Source of the DNA: Komagataella phaffii GS115
Taxonomy: Eukaryota > Ascomycota > Pichiomycetes > Pichiales > Pichiaceae
NCBI RefSeq assembly: GCF_000027005.1
Contig: NC_012965.1
Span: 979,001-1,043,000, forward strand
DNA length: 64,000 bases
Direction of reading: 5' to 3'
Under the pieces are notes generated by a model. The model saw only the letters and a program-made list of their open reading frames with translations, had not been told where the DNA came from and did no database searches. Every line of letters starts with the position of its first letter. Positions within the stretch are counted from its first letter, which is position 1. Made by a program: the position numbers and the translations under genes. Below, piece by piece: positions 18,417 to 27,109 of this stretch.

Positions 18417-18769
18417 TTGATTTGTTAGTGAAGGAAAACCACACGTCCAACCTGCCAGTTAAATGAGAAAAAAATTTGAAAGTTTATGCATCACTTGATG
18501 GCCCGATCACGATCCGATTCAAAGTCCTAACTAGGGTCCCTCAATCTTAGGAGATGTAATTGTTGATATGATATTGGTATCTTGCACGTGACTGTGGCGG
18601 GGTGGACTATGTTAATTGCGGAGTGGAGAAGTAAAAATGGATAAGAGAAAAAAAAAAAAAAACGGACCGTGGACATCTGACATTTGACATCCTTGAACCA
18701 CCAAGTTCGAGATCTTTTCAACATCTCGATTTCATTCATTTCTCGTCTCTTCAGTATATTGGTCAAAGC
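18417..18769. promoter_or_regulatory. Divergent promoter with E-box and A tract
   Basis: Spacer between the MFS gene and SWS2. It contains an E-box-type CACGTGAC at 18585-18592 (Cbf1/Pho4-like core) and a 15-nt A tract at 18648-18662 on the side of SWS2, a nucleosome-excluding poly(dA:dT) element common in yeast promoters. A frame at 18527-18781 across the region looks non-coding. Confidence 0.45.
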
Positions 18770-19201
18770 ATGGTGGTTCATATCCTGGGAAAAGGTTTCA
18801 AAGGAAAGACCTTGATAGACGTAAGTAAAGATTTTACAGTCTCCTGTATTTTAAGGGTCGATGAATGCTAACAACACAAAAATCAGATAGGTCTTTCTTC
18901 CAAGTTTTACGGAGTTGGGTTGCAGACTGCTCAAAGATTATGCTCTAAATTGGGCTTCTATCCTTCCATGAGAATGCATCAGCTTAATGAGCAACAAGTG
19001 ATGGCAATAACGAAAGAGCTATCCGACTTGACTATTGAAGGCAAATTGCGTAGTGTCGTACGAGAAAATATACAGTTGAAGAGAACTATCGGATCGTACG
19101 CCGGTTTGAGACATGCCATGGGTCTTCCAGTGAGAGGTCAACGTACAAAGACAAATGCAAAGACCGCCAAGAAACTCAACAAACTCAACAGATGGGGTTA
19201 A
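18770..19201 (+). CDS. SWS2: Mitochondrial small-subunit ribosomal protein uS13m (spliced)
   Basis: join(18770..18820,18887..19201), 121 residues. Exon 1 encodes [17 protein letters not shown] and exon 2 resumes [13 protein letters not shown]. The product aligns along its length with S. cerevisiae Sws2, the bacterial S13 homologue of the mitoribosomal head, including the C-terminal PVRGQ..T..NAKTA motif that contacts rRNA. The intron has a GTAAGT donor, a TGCTAAC branch point at 18866-18872 and a CAG acceptor ending at 18886. Using the other nearby AG (18890) would break the frame. S. cerevisiae SWS2 lacks an intron to my knowledge. Its upstream neighbour is a divergent transporter. Confidence 0.93.
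18821..18886 (+). other. Spliceosomal intron of SWS2 (66 nt)
   Basis: GTAAGT donor, TGCTAAC branch point at 18866-18872, CAG acceptor; phase 0 after codon 17. Splicing restores the conserved uS13 reading frame. Confidence 0.9.
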
Positions 19202-19379
19202 CTCGTATAGCTAGACACACATCCATGTATATATATATAACCAGAACAGAAACTGATCGTGTATCTCCTAAATGTGTTTTGTATGAAGTGTATCGCGGAA
19301 GCTCGTTTGTCCCTTTTACCTAATTCGAAACAACACCCTGAAACAATTGACAGCAAGGTAGAACATACGCCAAAGAGTT

Positions 19380-20450
19380 ATGCCATATAGCAATCCTCAA
19401 GCTTCAACTGCAAGTCTCGAAGGTGAAGCTCTTTCACTAATTGATAGTGAAGGCAATAGCCGTAGACGCGGATCTTCTTTGGGGTTCGCAAGTGGCTTGA
19501 TCTCAAATTTATCTAATTTGATCAGACCTGTTCCCATCAGCTCCTCTCAACCAATGGACAGTTCGCCAACTATGGTTCGCCCTATTTCACAAGATGAAGC
19601 AGCTGTTAGTGCCTCAGAAGTTGAACTTTTGGGGCTACTTCAGTTAAATTCCTCCTCTAGCCAACAGCCACTACCCCAGCCAGAGCCTGAGTCTAAGAAA
19701 CTTCATTCGATCAGATTAACACCTTTTGTTGATCACACCACAACAGCCCCCGCACTATATTTTGGTTCTGTAATTAGAAAAATCAAGCCAAATCATCAAA
19801 TATCCATAGGAAGATACACAGAGAAGTCAAGAGATGCAGCCCATGCTCCACAAGGGTCAAGTGCCAGCGTGGTTTTCAAATCGAAAGTTGTCAGCAGATC
19901 TCATGCCCAGTTCACAGTCGATTCGTCTGGCAATTGGTATATCAAAGATTTAAAGAGTTCCTCTGGTACGTTTTTGAATAATCAGCGACTAGCACCAGCT
20001 AATACCGAATCTCCTTTATTCAGGTTACAAGATGGTGACATCTTACAGCTTGGTATCGATTTTCGTGGGGGCACCGAGGAAACGTTTAGGTGTGTCAAGA
20101 TGAGAGTAGAACTCAATAAGTCATGGTCCCGTAGGGCTGCAAAGTTTTCCAAAGAGTCATACAGACGTCTCCAGCAACTTTCGGCTCCGGGCAGGTCCAC
20201 GCCAGAGGATGGTGGTGTGGAACCCATGGAGTGTGCGATTTGCCTACTTACTTTGGAACCATGTCAAGCTATTTTTACTAGTCCTTGCTCCCATTCATGG
20301 CATTATAAATGCATTAGGCGGATGATTGTTACAAGTTACCCTCAGTTCATGTGTCCCAACTGTAGATCGGTATGCGATCTTGAAGCTGAAGCTGAAGAGG
20401 CTGAAAATGACAGTGATCTACCAGATTTAGATAATAAGGATGACAATTAG
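19380..20450 (+). CDS. DMA2: FHA-RING ubiquitin ligase, Dma1/Dma2
   Basis: A 356-residue E3 ubiquitin ligase with a disordered Ser-rich N-terminus (~1-115) and an FHA phosphothreonine-binding domain at about 120-240, with the conserved GR (SIGRYTEKS), SRSHAQ and SSGTFLN motifs. A C-terminal C3H2C3-type RING lies at about 285-330 (CAICL, CSHSWHYKC, CPNC). Yeast Dma proteins act in septin ring control, spindle position and septation checkpoints and turnover of Pcl1/Swe1 pathway components. A single gene corresponds to the DMA1/DMA2 pair produced by the Saccharomyces duplication, so the symbol is approximate. It is convergent with a YNL115C-like gene, the same neighbour and orientation as DMA2 (YNL116W) in S. 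cerevisiae. Confidence 0.9.
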   Translation: MPYSNPQASTASLEGEALSLIDSEGNSRRRGSSLGFASGLISNLSNLIRPVPISSSQPMDSSPTMVRPISQDEAAVSASEVELLGLLQLNSSSSQQPLPQPEPESKKLHSIRLTPFVDHTTTAPALYFGSVIRKIKPNHQISIGRYTEKSRDAAHAPQGSSASVVFKSKVVSRSHAQFTVDSSGNWYIKDLKSSSGTFLNNQRLAPANTESPLFRLQDGDILQLGIDFRGGTEETFRCVKMRVELNKSWSRRAAKFSKESYRRLQQLSAPGRSTPEDGGVEPMECAICLLTLEPCQAIFTSPCSHSWHYKCIRRMIVTSYPQFMCPNCRSVCDLEAEAEEAENDSDLPDLDNKDDN

Positions 20451-20483
20451 GAAAAGCGAGCTAGTATGTCTCTTTTTCTTTAC

Positions 20484-22181
20484 TTACTCTTCATCAATTA
20501 CACGCAGCAAAAGGTCTTGCAGTTGCTTTCGACCATTTGGATCATCCCAAGGGCGATGGTTCCCCTTGGTTATAACCCATTCGATAGGCTTGCTGGATAT
20601 CTTGGTCAGTTCTCTCTGCCAACGTCCCCAGTTTACAGATTTTTTGATCATAACGTCTGAACTGGCGACTGCTATCGGGATCCCATTGGTCTCTAAGAGA
20701 CTATTGGTGACTTCGTGGTAGCTAATCAGTGAGCTACTAATTTGTTCCTGTAGCTTAAATCTCCAGAACTTATCGTTAACTGTGATATCTTTGCCAAAAA
20801 TACGATCCTCTGGGCCGTGACGGTGTACCAAAAATCGTCGCAGTCGCTTCAAACTGAATGGTGCATAAATTCCTTTCCACCAAAAATAAAGACCGGTTTT
20901 GGCGTTCATTCTTCTTATTCCGGTGGTTTTGTGCAAATCTTCAAGCTTAGTCTTGCCGTTTTTCTCTCTGTCGTTTGCAAAAGGGTTAGGTTTCAACAGA
21001 CTCTGTGACCATGCCTCCACTAAGACCATCGAATGTACCTGTGACGCATGCCTGGACGCAAATATTCTTGAATAAAGACCGCCAATATCATAACCAACTA
21101 GTACAAATGGACCATAAATTTTTTCTTTGCTTAATGCCTCGTACAATAAGTCAGCAACAATGCCCAGAGATACTGGCGAAGGGAACGAATTTGAGAATGC
21201 CGTTCCCGGATGATCATAAACACAATATCTCTGAACTTTATCTAGGTGAAATAATTCTTCAACCCACTCAGAAGCTTCTTCAGATGAAACGAACTGGCCT
21301 CCGTCTACTAAGATGATAGGTTGTTCGTCTTTAGAAGAACTGATTGAAACGTCTCCAAACATTAATTCCTCTGGGGTAAAACTTTTGTTGGAATAGACAT
21401 CACCAAAACAAGCCAAGTGCAACTCTAGCTGTGAGTCTCCGACTGGAATGAGTTTCCCCCAGGGTTTAGTTTTGAAGTCGTAGGCTTGAAACCAAAAATT
21501 AAGGGAAAGCAGTAGCACTAGCACAAATGTTATCAAGCGAAGAGTAACTCGCGTTGCTACTGCAAAAAACTCATATACTGTCTTTCTGCTTTCCACTCGT
21601 CCTGTAAGTCTAATTTCCTCGTGATTCTTGGCCTCTTCTACCAAATAATCTGAAACTGCACCAAATGAGAGGCTTGCTACTAGCCATAGCATGGTTGCAA
21701 ACCCCAACCCGCCTCGGTCATGTAAGAACCGTCTATACAATAGCATGATAAGCAGATCAAGTGTGACAATTCCAGCGATAGCCATGTCCAAACTTCTTTC
21801 CAACTTCGATGGGATAGTAAAGAAACACAGAGTACTGGCATTGGCAAACAAACTCAGCAATATAAGATCAATTTCTATGAATCCTCTACCCCTGTTATCA
21901 AATCCTGGTACTGAAACGAAGTCACTGATCAACAATAATACAAGCCATACTAAAGACACGTTGATAATAGCACCGAGGATGAACCTGCAAATCCTGACGT
22001 TTCTGACGTTCAATGGCGATACACTTGGATCATCTGGGGACAGAAGAGGTCTCCTTTCCTCTCTGTCGGGAGGTAAGCTCTTCGGGGTCGTCTCTGGTAT
22101 AGTCTGATAGTTGCTAGAGCTGGTCGGCTGCTGCAATGGATCATGCTCGGAATTGACAGAGTTTTTTGTACTTATGGACAT
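20484..22181 (-). CDS. Polytopic membrane alpha/beta-hydrolase, YNL115C-like
   Basis: A 565-residue protein whose N-terminal half has about six hydrophobic segments (residues ~65-250) and whose C-terminal half (about 265-560) is an alpha/beta-hydrolase fold. The nucleophile elbow reads LVGYDIGGLYSRIFASR, placing Asp365 where a Ser is usual. The His candidate is in GNHRPW (His542). An Asp nucleophile is the hallmark of haloalkane dehalogenase and epoxide hydrolase subfamilies. S. cerevisiae YNL115C, uncharacterised and reported at mitochondria, is the likely orthologue given the same convergent position beside DMA2. Substrate unknown. Confidence 0.82.
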   Translation of the reverse strand: MSISTKNSVNSEHDPLQQPTSSSNYQTIPETTPKSLPPDREERRPLLSPDDPSVSPLNVRNVRICRFILGAIINVSLVWLVLLLISDFVSVPGFDNRGRGFIEIDLILLSLFANASTLCFFTIPSKLERSLDMAIAGIVTLDLLIMLLYRRFLHDRGGLGFATMLWLVASLSFGAVSDYLVEEAKNHEEIRLTGRVESRKTVYEFFAVATRVTLRLITFVLVLLLSLNFWFQAYDFKTKPWGKLIPVGDSQLELHLACFGDVYSNKSFTPEELMFGDVSISSSKDEQPIILVDGGQFVSSEEASEWVEELFHLDKVQRYCVYDHPGTAFSNSFPSPVSLGIVADLLYEALSKEKIYGPFVLVGYDIGGLYSRIFASRHASQVHSMVLVEAWSQSLLKPNPFANDREKNGKTKLEDLHKTTGIRRMNAKTGLYFWWKGIYAPFSLKRLRRFLVHRHGPEDRIFGKDITVNDKFWRFKLQEQISSSLISYHEVTNSLLETNGIPIAVASSDVMIKKSVNWGRWQRELTKISSKPIEWVITKGNHRPWDDPNGRKQLQDLLLRVIDEE

Positions 22182-22487
22182 TGAAGAACAAATATAACCC
22201 GAGAAGCAATCTTGATTGTTAGAGCGATGATAATTGCTCTCTAGAGCACCTCATGTACCCATACCCCAGAAAAATAATAATTTGGCGGGTGCACGAGTAT
22301 TTTTTGGTGTTTGTTTCATCTACTGGAACGTAGTTAAAAAAATTTGGAATAAGCCCGGTCAGGATATACACCTCCTGGCAACTCATATATTCAAGAGCAG
22401 ACACTCTTTATAATCTGAGTCTTCTAGTTAAAAAAAAGGCTTTGTTTGTCAGCGTGATAATTACCAGAAGGGGATAGACGAGACAAA
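22182..22487. promoter_or_regulatory. Divergent spacer between YNL115C-like gene and CMR2
   Basis: 306 bp between two divergent start codons. It contains short A/T runs (22334-22341, 22431-22437) and no clear TATA or RNA gene. I see nothing else in it. Confidence 0.35.
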
Positions 22488-25400
22488 ATGGACTTTCCCA
22501 TCCCCATGGACGTTCCGCAGCATATAATTGCTCAATTATCCCAGCTACGTAATGAGTATGAAGAGGGCTTATTGACTGAAAAGGGATACATAAAGAAAAG
22601 GGAAAAAATCCTGAATGGCGACTCGCCTTTTGTCCCTGTGAATCACAATCGAAATTCAAGTGTTGTTAGTTCGACGTCAACACCCATAAGCCCAATTAAA
22701 CAATTCGATCTTGCAACGGGGGAAGATGAATTATACACTGCAACTTCTCCCTACCCTTCGCAAAATGGAACTAATTATAGAGGTGACTTATCTTCTACTC
22801 AAGACCGTACATCATATGCTGCTCCAAGTTTATACTCCAATCAAAATTTCAATCGTGAGAGAGCTGGTAGGTTCTTTCAAAACGGTGAGAGAGTTGAGTT
22901 GCAGAAACCACTAGATCCAAGAGATTTAGCTGACGAATCCAATTTGGAGTCATTTGATAACCTTCCCTCTATTTTGCGACAAAGGGCTACTAACTACAAA
23001 AAAGAAATCGCTTTGCTGATAATTGATCAAAAGGGTAAAGAATCATCTTCAATTAGTTGGGAAAAACTTTACTTGAAAGCAGAAAGAATTGCTCAACAAA
23101 TAAGAAACAAATCAGGTTTGTACAGAGGTGACAGGGTATGCTTAGTATACCACCAAACAGAAGTTGTTGAGTTTGCAGTAGCCTTATTTGGTTGTTTCCT
23201 CTCTGGAGTTGTTGCTATCCCTTTGAGCAGTTCGTATCCAATCAAAGAATTAGTGAAAATTATGAACGACACTCAAGCCCATCTGTGTTTAATGTCAGAA
23301 AGTTCTATCAAGCTTTTCGAAAGGACTGGACCTGGAGCACAAACGAAAACCAAATGGCCCAAAGGAATGGATATCTGGAAAAGTACAGATATGGGGACCT
23401 ACCAACAAATTTCCAAGAAAAATGATTCTCCTGCTCTTCAGGTTCCTGATCTGGCCTATATTGAATACAGCAAGTCGCCTACGGGTGAATTGAGAGGTGT
23501 CGTTCTTTCCCACAGGACAATAATGCATCAAATGAATAGCATAACCTCTATTTTATCAAGCATGCCTGATTATGATAGTACCTCATTGAAAAGGTCAGCA
23601 GTGGCTTTCAACAAATTCCGAAATGTAATTCTTTCCACATTAGACCCGAGACAATCAAGTGGGTTAATAATAGGTATATTGTACACCATTTACTCGGGAA
23701 ACCTACTGGTTTGGACTGCTCAAAAATCAATGGAGACTCCGGGGTTGTATGCTCATATAATCTCCAAATATGAAGTCAACATTCTATTAGCTGATTATTT
23801 GGGCCTCAAACAAGTGACTTACAACTATCAATCCTTTCCTCAACTCACTAGAACTTACAGCAAGAAAATAAAAGTCAACTTGAAGAGTGTCAAGTGGTGT
23901 CTAATAAACTCTCTAACTGTGGAAGGAGACTTTCATCAATTGTTGATCGATCGTTGGTTCACTCCATTAGGCTGTACTAATGCTCATAGAATTGTTGCTC
24001 CAGTACTCAGCTTGTCTGAATATGGAGGAATGATAATATCAATGAGGGATTGGCTTGGAGGGGAAGAGAGATTGGGTTATTCGTACCACAAACCGTTGAA
24101 CGATGATTTAATCGATTCCAAGACACTATCTTCCGATCTTTCCGAACTTCTGATTGACAGGGCCTCGTTAATGACTAATACAGTCAAAGTAGTCAGTGAC
24201 AAACCACCGGCAACAGTATCAGATACTGCTGAGTATCTTCGAGTGGGAGCTTTCGGTTATCCTATACCAGACGCGACTCTAGCAATAGTGAATCCTGAAA
24301 CTAACATATTGAGCGCCAACATGGAAGTTGGCGAAATTTGGGTAGATAGTCCTTGCATTTCTGGAGGATTTTGGGGTTTGTCAGATGAAACCAATACAAT
24401 ATTCCATGCTAAGTGCAGTGATTATGAGGGTGTTCTAGATCTTGAATTTTTAAGAACTGGCCTCCTTGGCTTTACATACAATGGCAAAGTTTACATTTTA
24501 GGGTTATATGAAGACCGCCTAAGGCAAAGAGTGACCTGGAGAGATCGCTTGGAGGCCTCTAAGGCTGACTCTGCGAAGAAACTGAAATCCCTGGATTCGG
24601 AGTATCAATATCATTATTCAAGTCATTTGGTAAAAACTCTGGTTAGGAACATAAAAGAGGTAGAAGACTGTTCATTTTTTGACATTTTTATCAATCAAGA
24701 GTATCTCCCTGTGGCCATAGTGGAGACAAAACTAGCAAAACAAAGGGCCCAAAAAAATGGTGTTGTAGCCACCGATAAAGAACTACTAGAAGAGCTTTCC
24801 AGTAAGTGTATAAAAGTTCTTGAGGACGTCGACAACGTCAAGCTTTATTGTATCTTGGTGGTGCCTCCTTTAGAATTACCAAGAACTGGAAGACACGGAC
24901 GCTTAGAAATTGCTAACATGTTGTGCAAGCGAAAGTTCAATGAAGGACGGTTGACAGGAAGATATATCAAGTTTAATGTGTCTCATGCCGTCAGTAACAT
25001 TTCCAAAGGTGATGACATTACCGGTGGTATTTGGTCACAATATCAATCTAAGGAAAGGCAAAAGATCTTTGAGTTTGCCGAAAGACAATACTCCGGTCTA
25101 GACTATCGTGAAGAAAGTGTTGATGATAGAACCAATGCTCCCCTTACAGACTTCAAAACAATTGTCGATATTTTGGCTTGGAGAGCTGCTAACCAAGCTG
25201 AGGAGCTGGCTTTCTCTATGGTTGACAAACAAAGTATCAAAGAGCTAAAACCATTATCTTGGAAAAAATTTGATCAGAGAGTTTCGGCGTTATGCTCATA
25301 CATTGTTGACAAACAAAGATTTAGTCCTGGTGACTATGTTATTCTCATGTATACGCTTTCTGAGGAATTTGTTATTGCATTATATGCCTGTTTCAAAACG

Positions 25401-27098
25401 GGCCTAATACCTATACCGGTACCAGCTCTTGATCCTAATAGGGCAGAAGAGGATGTTCAGGGATTTGTTGGAATTGTTAAGGACTTCAAAGTAGCTCGGG
25501 TTTTCGCCAATACAGAAGTGGAAGCTTTGCTTAAAATGAAGCAAATTTCACATGAGTTGAGGCGTGTAGCTTTGAACGCTAAGCTAGTGATACCTAAAAT
25601 TAAGAATACCACCAAATATACTAAGGTATCACAGCCAGTGGGACAGTTAAACTCAAAGATATCGAAGTTTCAAGCTGGTGCAGGCTATAGAAAACCGTTC
25701 ACCACTGCGTTGATACTAACGTACTGGACATCTGACCAGTATAGAATATGTGTTCGCTTCACTCACGCCAATATTATGGGGCTGTGCAAAGTATTCAAGG
25801 AAACTTGTCAAGTATCAAGTATTAAACCTTTGTTGGCATGTGTCCGACATCATTCGGGGATCGGATTTGTTCAGTCGTCATTATTGGGAGTATTTGTTGG
25901 AGCTTCTACGTATTTGGTCCCTCCAATGGATTATTCTAGCAATCCCAAAACCTTGTTTTTGGCTCTTTCCAGATACAAAGTTACCAATACATTTGGTACT
26001 GATAGTATGCTAAACTATGCGGTTCAACGAATGGACACAAAAAGGGTTGATCTTGGAGATCTCAAGAATTTCATGCTTAGTTATTCAGGTCGTCCTGATT
26101 GTCAACTTTATCGAAATTTTTTAACCCATTTTGTGAATACCCAGATCCCAACTGATGCTCTTAGCAATGTCTATTCTCACCCTTGCAATCCGATGATTAC
26201 TTCCAGATCTTACTTGTCTTTTGAACCAGTGGACTTGTGGTTAGATCCTATCGCATTGTCGCAGGGATATGTCTCATTAGTAAACCCGAAGACCAATCAC
26301 CACGCTTTGCATTTGCAAGACTCCGGTATTGTTCCTGTGTGTACCCAGATTGCTATCGTTAATCCTGAGACATTAGAAATGTGTAGTGTGGGTGAGTATG
26401 GAGAGATTTGGGTCTGCTCGGAAGCAAATGCAGAAGGTTTTGTTACTGGAAAAGGCAGAACTGACAGTTTTGCAATGGCTCAATTCCAAGGCAAATTGAA
26501 AGGTGGTGAAAATGGCGTCACTTATTTTCGAACTGGAGACTTTGGATTTTTGCATAATGTATCAAAGACTACGTCTGACAATTCTGTGGTTGATCTGCAG
26601 CTCTTATTTGTTTTGGGTCAAATTGCCGAAACAATTGAAGTTCTTGGTCTACAGTATTTCCCTTGTGACATTGAAAAAACTGTGGAGAGAATCTATGATA
26701 TCCTTTCGACCTGCTTGTTCAAGTGTGATGGTTACGCTATTTTGGTCGTTGAACCTAGAAAAAACTTCAAATTATCCTCTCTCGTCCCAGTGATAGTGAA
26801 CACAGTTCTCAACGTCCATCACTTAATGTTGGATATAGTGGCATTTGTGGAACCAGGATCCTTCCCTCGTTCAAGATTGAACGAGAAACAAAGAGCTCGT
26901 ATTATAGACCGTTGGAATAGTAATACTTTACAGCTTTGCTCATCATATGGAACTAATTACGGGGAAAAGAGCATGATTGAACTAGTCCAGCGAATTGACC
27001 AGGCTGAATTTTACATTTCCAACGCAAATAAGAAGGAGCAGCACAGTGAAAGGAAAACAGAAGATTTCAATGAAAATGGATTACGTATCATAAACTAA
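22488..27098 (+). CDS. CMR2: DIP2-like protein with tandem adenylate-forming domains
   Basis: A 1536-residue protein with a DMAP1-binding-like helical domain at residues ~5-45 (PQHIIAQLSQLRNEYEEGLL), a disordered linker, then two AMP-dependent synthetase/ligase-like domains at about 155-700 and 890-1480. Adenylation motifs are recognisable but degraded: core A3 reads YIEYSKSPTGELRGV in copy 1 and ILTYWTSDQYRICVR in copy 2. Canonical acyl-CoA synthetase activity is therefore doubtful. The layout matches S. cerevisiae Cmr2 (YOR093C) and metazoan DIP2/fungal DIP2 proteins, proposed to regulate specific diacylglycerol pools. It is convergent with NUP1; in S. cerevisiae the two genes are also close (YOR093C, YOR098C) but on the same strand, implying a local inversion. 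Confidence 0.87.
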   Translation: MDFPIPMDVPQHIIAQLSQLRNEYEEGLLTEKGYIKKREKILNGDSPFVPVNHNRNSSVVSSTSTPISPIKQFDLATGEDELYTATSPYPSQNGTNYRGDLSSTQDRTSYAAPSLYSNQNFNRERAGRFFQNGERVELQKPLDPRDLADESNLESFDNLPSILRQRATNYKKEIALLIIDQKGKESSSISWEKLYLKAERIAQQIRNKSGLYRGDRVCLVYHQTEVVEFAVALFGCFLSGVVAIPLSSSYPIKELVKIMNDTQAHLCLMSESSIKLFERTGPGAQTKTKWPKGMDIWKSTDMGTYQQISKKNDSPALQVPDLAYIEYSKSPTGELRGVVLSHRTIMHQMNSITSILSSMPDYDSTSLKRSAVAFNKFRNVILSTLDPRQSSGLIIGILYTIYSGNLLVWTAQKSMETPGLYAHIISKYEVNILLADYLGLKQVTYNYQSFPQLTRTYSKKIKVNLKSVKWCLINSLTVEGDFHQLLIDRWFTPLGCTNAHRIVAPVLSLSEYGGMIISMRDWLGGEERLGYSYHKPLNDDLIDSKTLSSDLSELLIDRASLMTNTVKVVSDKPPATVSDTAEYLRVGAFGYPIPDATLAIVNPETNILSANMEVGEIWVDSPCISGGFWGLSDETNTIFHAKCSDYEGVLDLEFLRTGLLGFTYNGKVYILGLYEDRLRQRVTWRDRLEASKADSAKKLKSLDSEYQYHYSSHLVKTLVRNIKEVEDCSFFDIFINQEYLPVAIVETKLAKQRAQKNGVVATDKELLEELSSKCIKVLEDVDNVKLYCILVVPPLELPRTGRHGRLEIANMLCKRKFNEGRLTGRYIKFNVSHAVSNISKGDDITGGIWSQYQSKERQKIFEFAERQYSGLDYREESVDDRTNAPLTDFKTIVDILAWRAANQAEELAFSMVDKQSIKELKPLSWKKFDQRVSALCSYIVDKQRFSPGDYVILMYTLSEEFVIALYACFKTGLIPIPVPALDPNRAEEDVQGFVGIVKDFKVARVFANTEVEALLKMKQISHELRRVALNAKLVIPKIKNTTKYTKVSQPVGQLNSKISKFQAGAGYRKPFTTALILTYWTSDQYRICVRFTHANIMGLCKVFKETCQVSSIKPLLACVRHHSGIGFVQSSLLGVFVGASTYLVPPMDYSSNPKTLFLALSRYKVTNTFGTDSMLNYAVQRMDTKRVDLGDLKNFMLSYSGRPDCQLYRNFLTHFVNTQIPTDALSNVYSHPCNPMITSRSYLSFEPVDLWLDPIALSQGYVSLVNPKTNHHALHLQDSGIVPVCTQIAIVNPETLEMCSVGEYGEIWVCSEANAEGFVTGKGRTDSFAMAQFQGKLKGGENGVTYFRTGDFGFLHNVSKTTSDNSVVDLQLLFVLGQIAETIEVLGLQYFPCDIEKTVERIYDILSTCLFKCDGYAILVVEPRKNFKLSSLVPVIVNTVLNVHHLMLDIVAFVEPGSFPRSRLNEKQRARIIDRWNSNTLQLCSSYGTNYGEKSMIELVQRIDQAEFYISNANKKEQHSERKTEDFNENGLRIIN

Positions 27099-27109
27099 TA
27101 TTACATACT

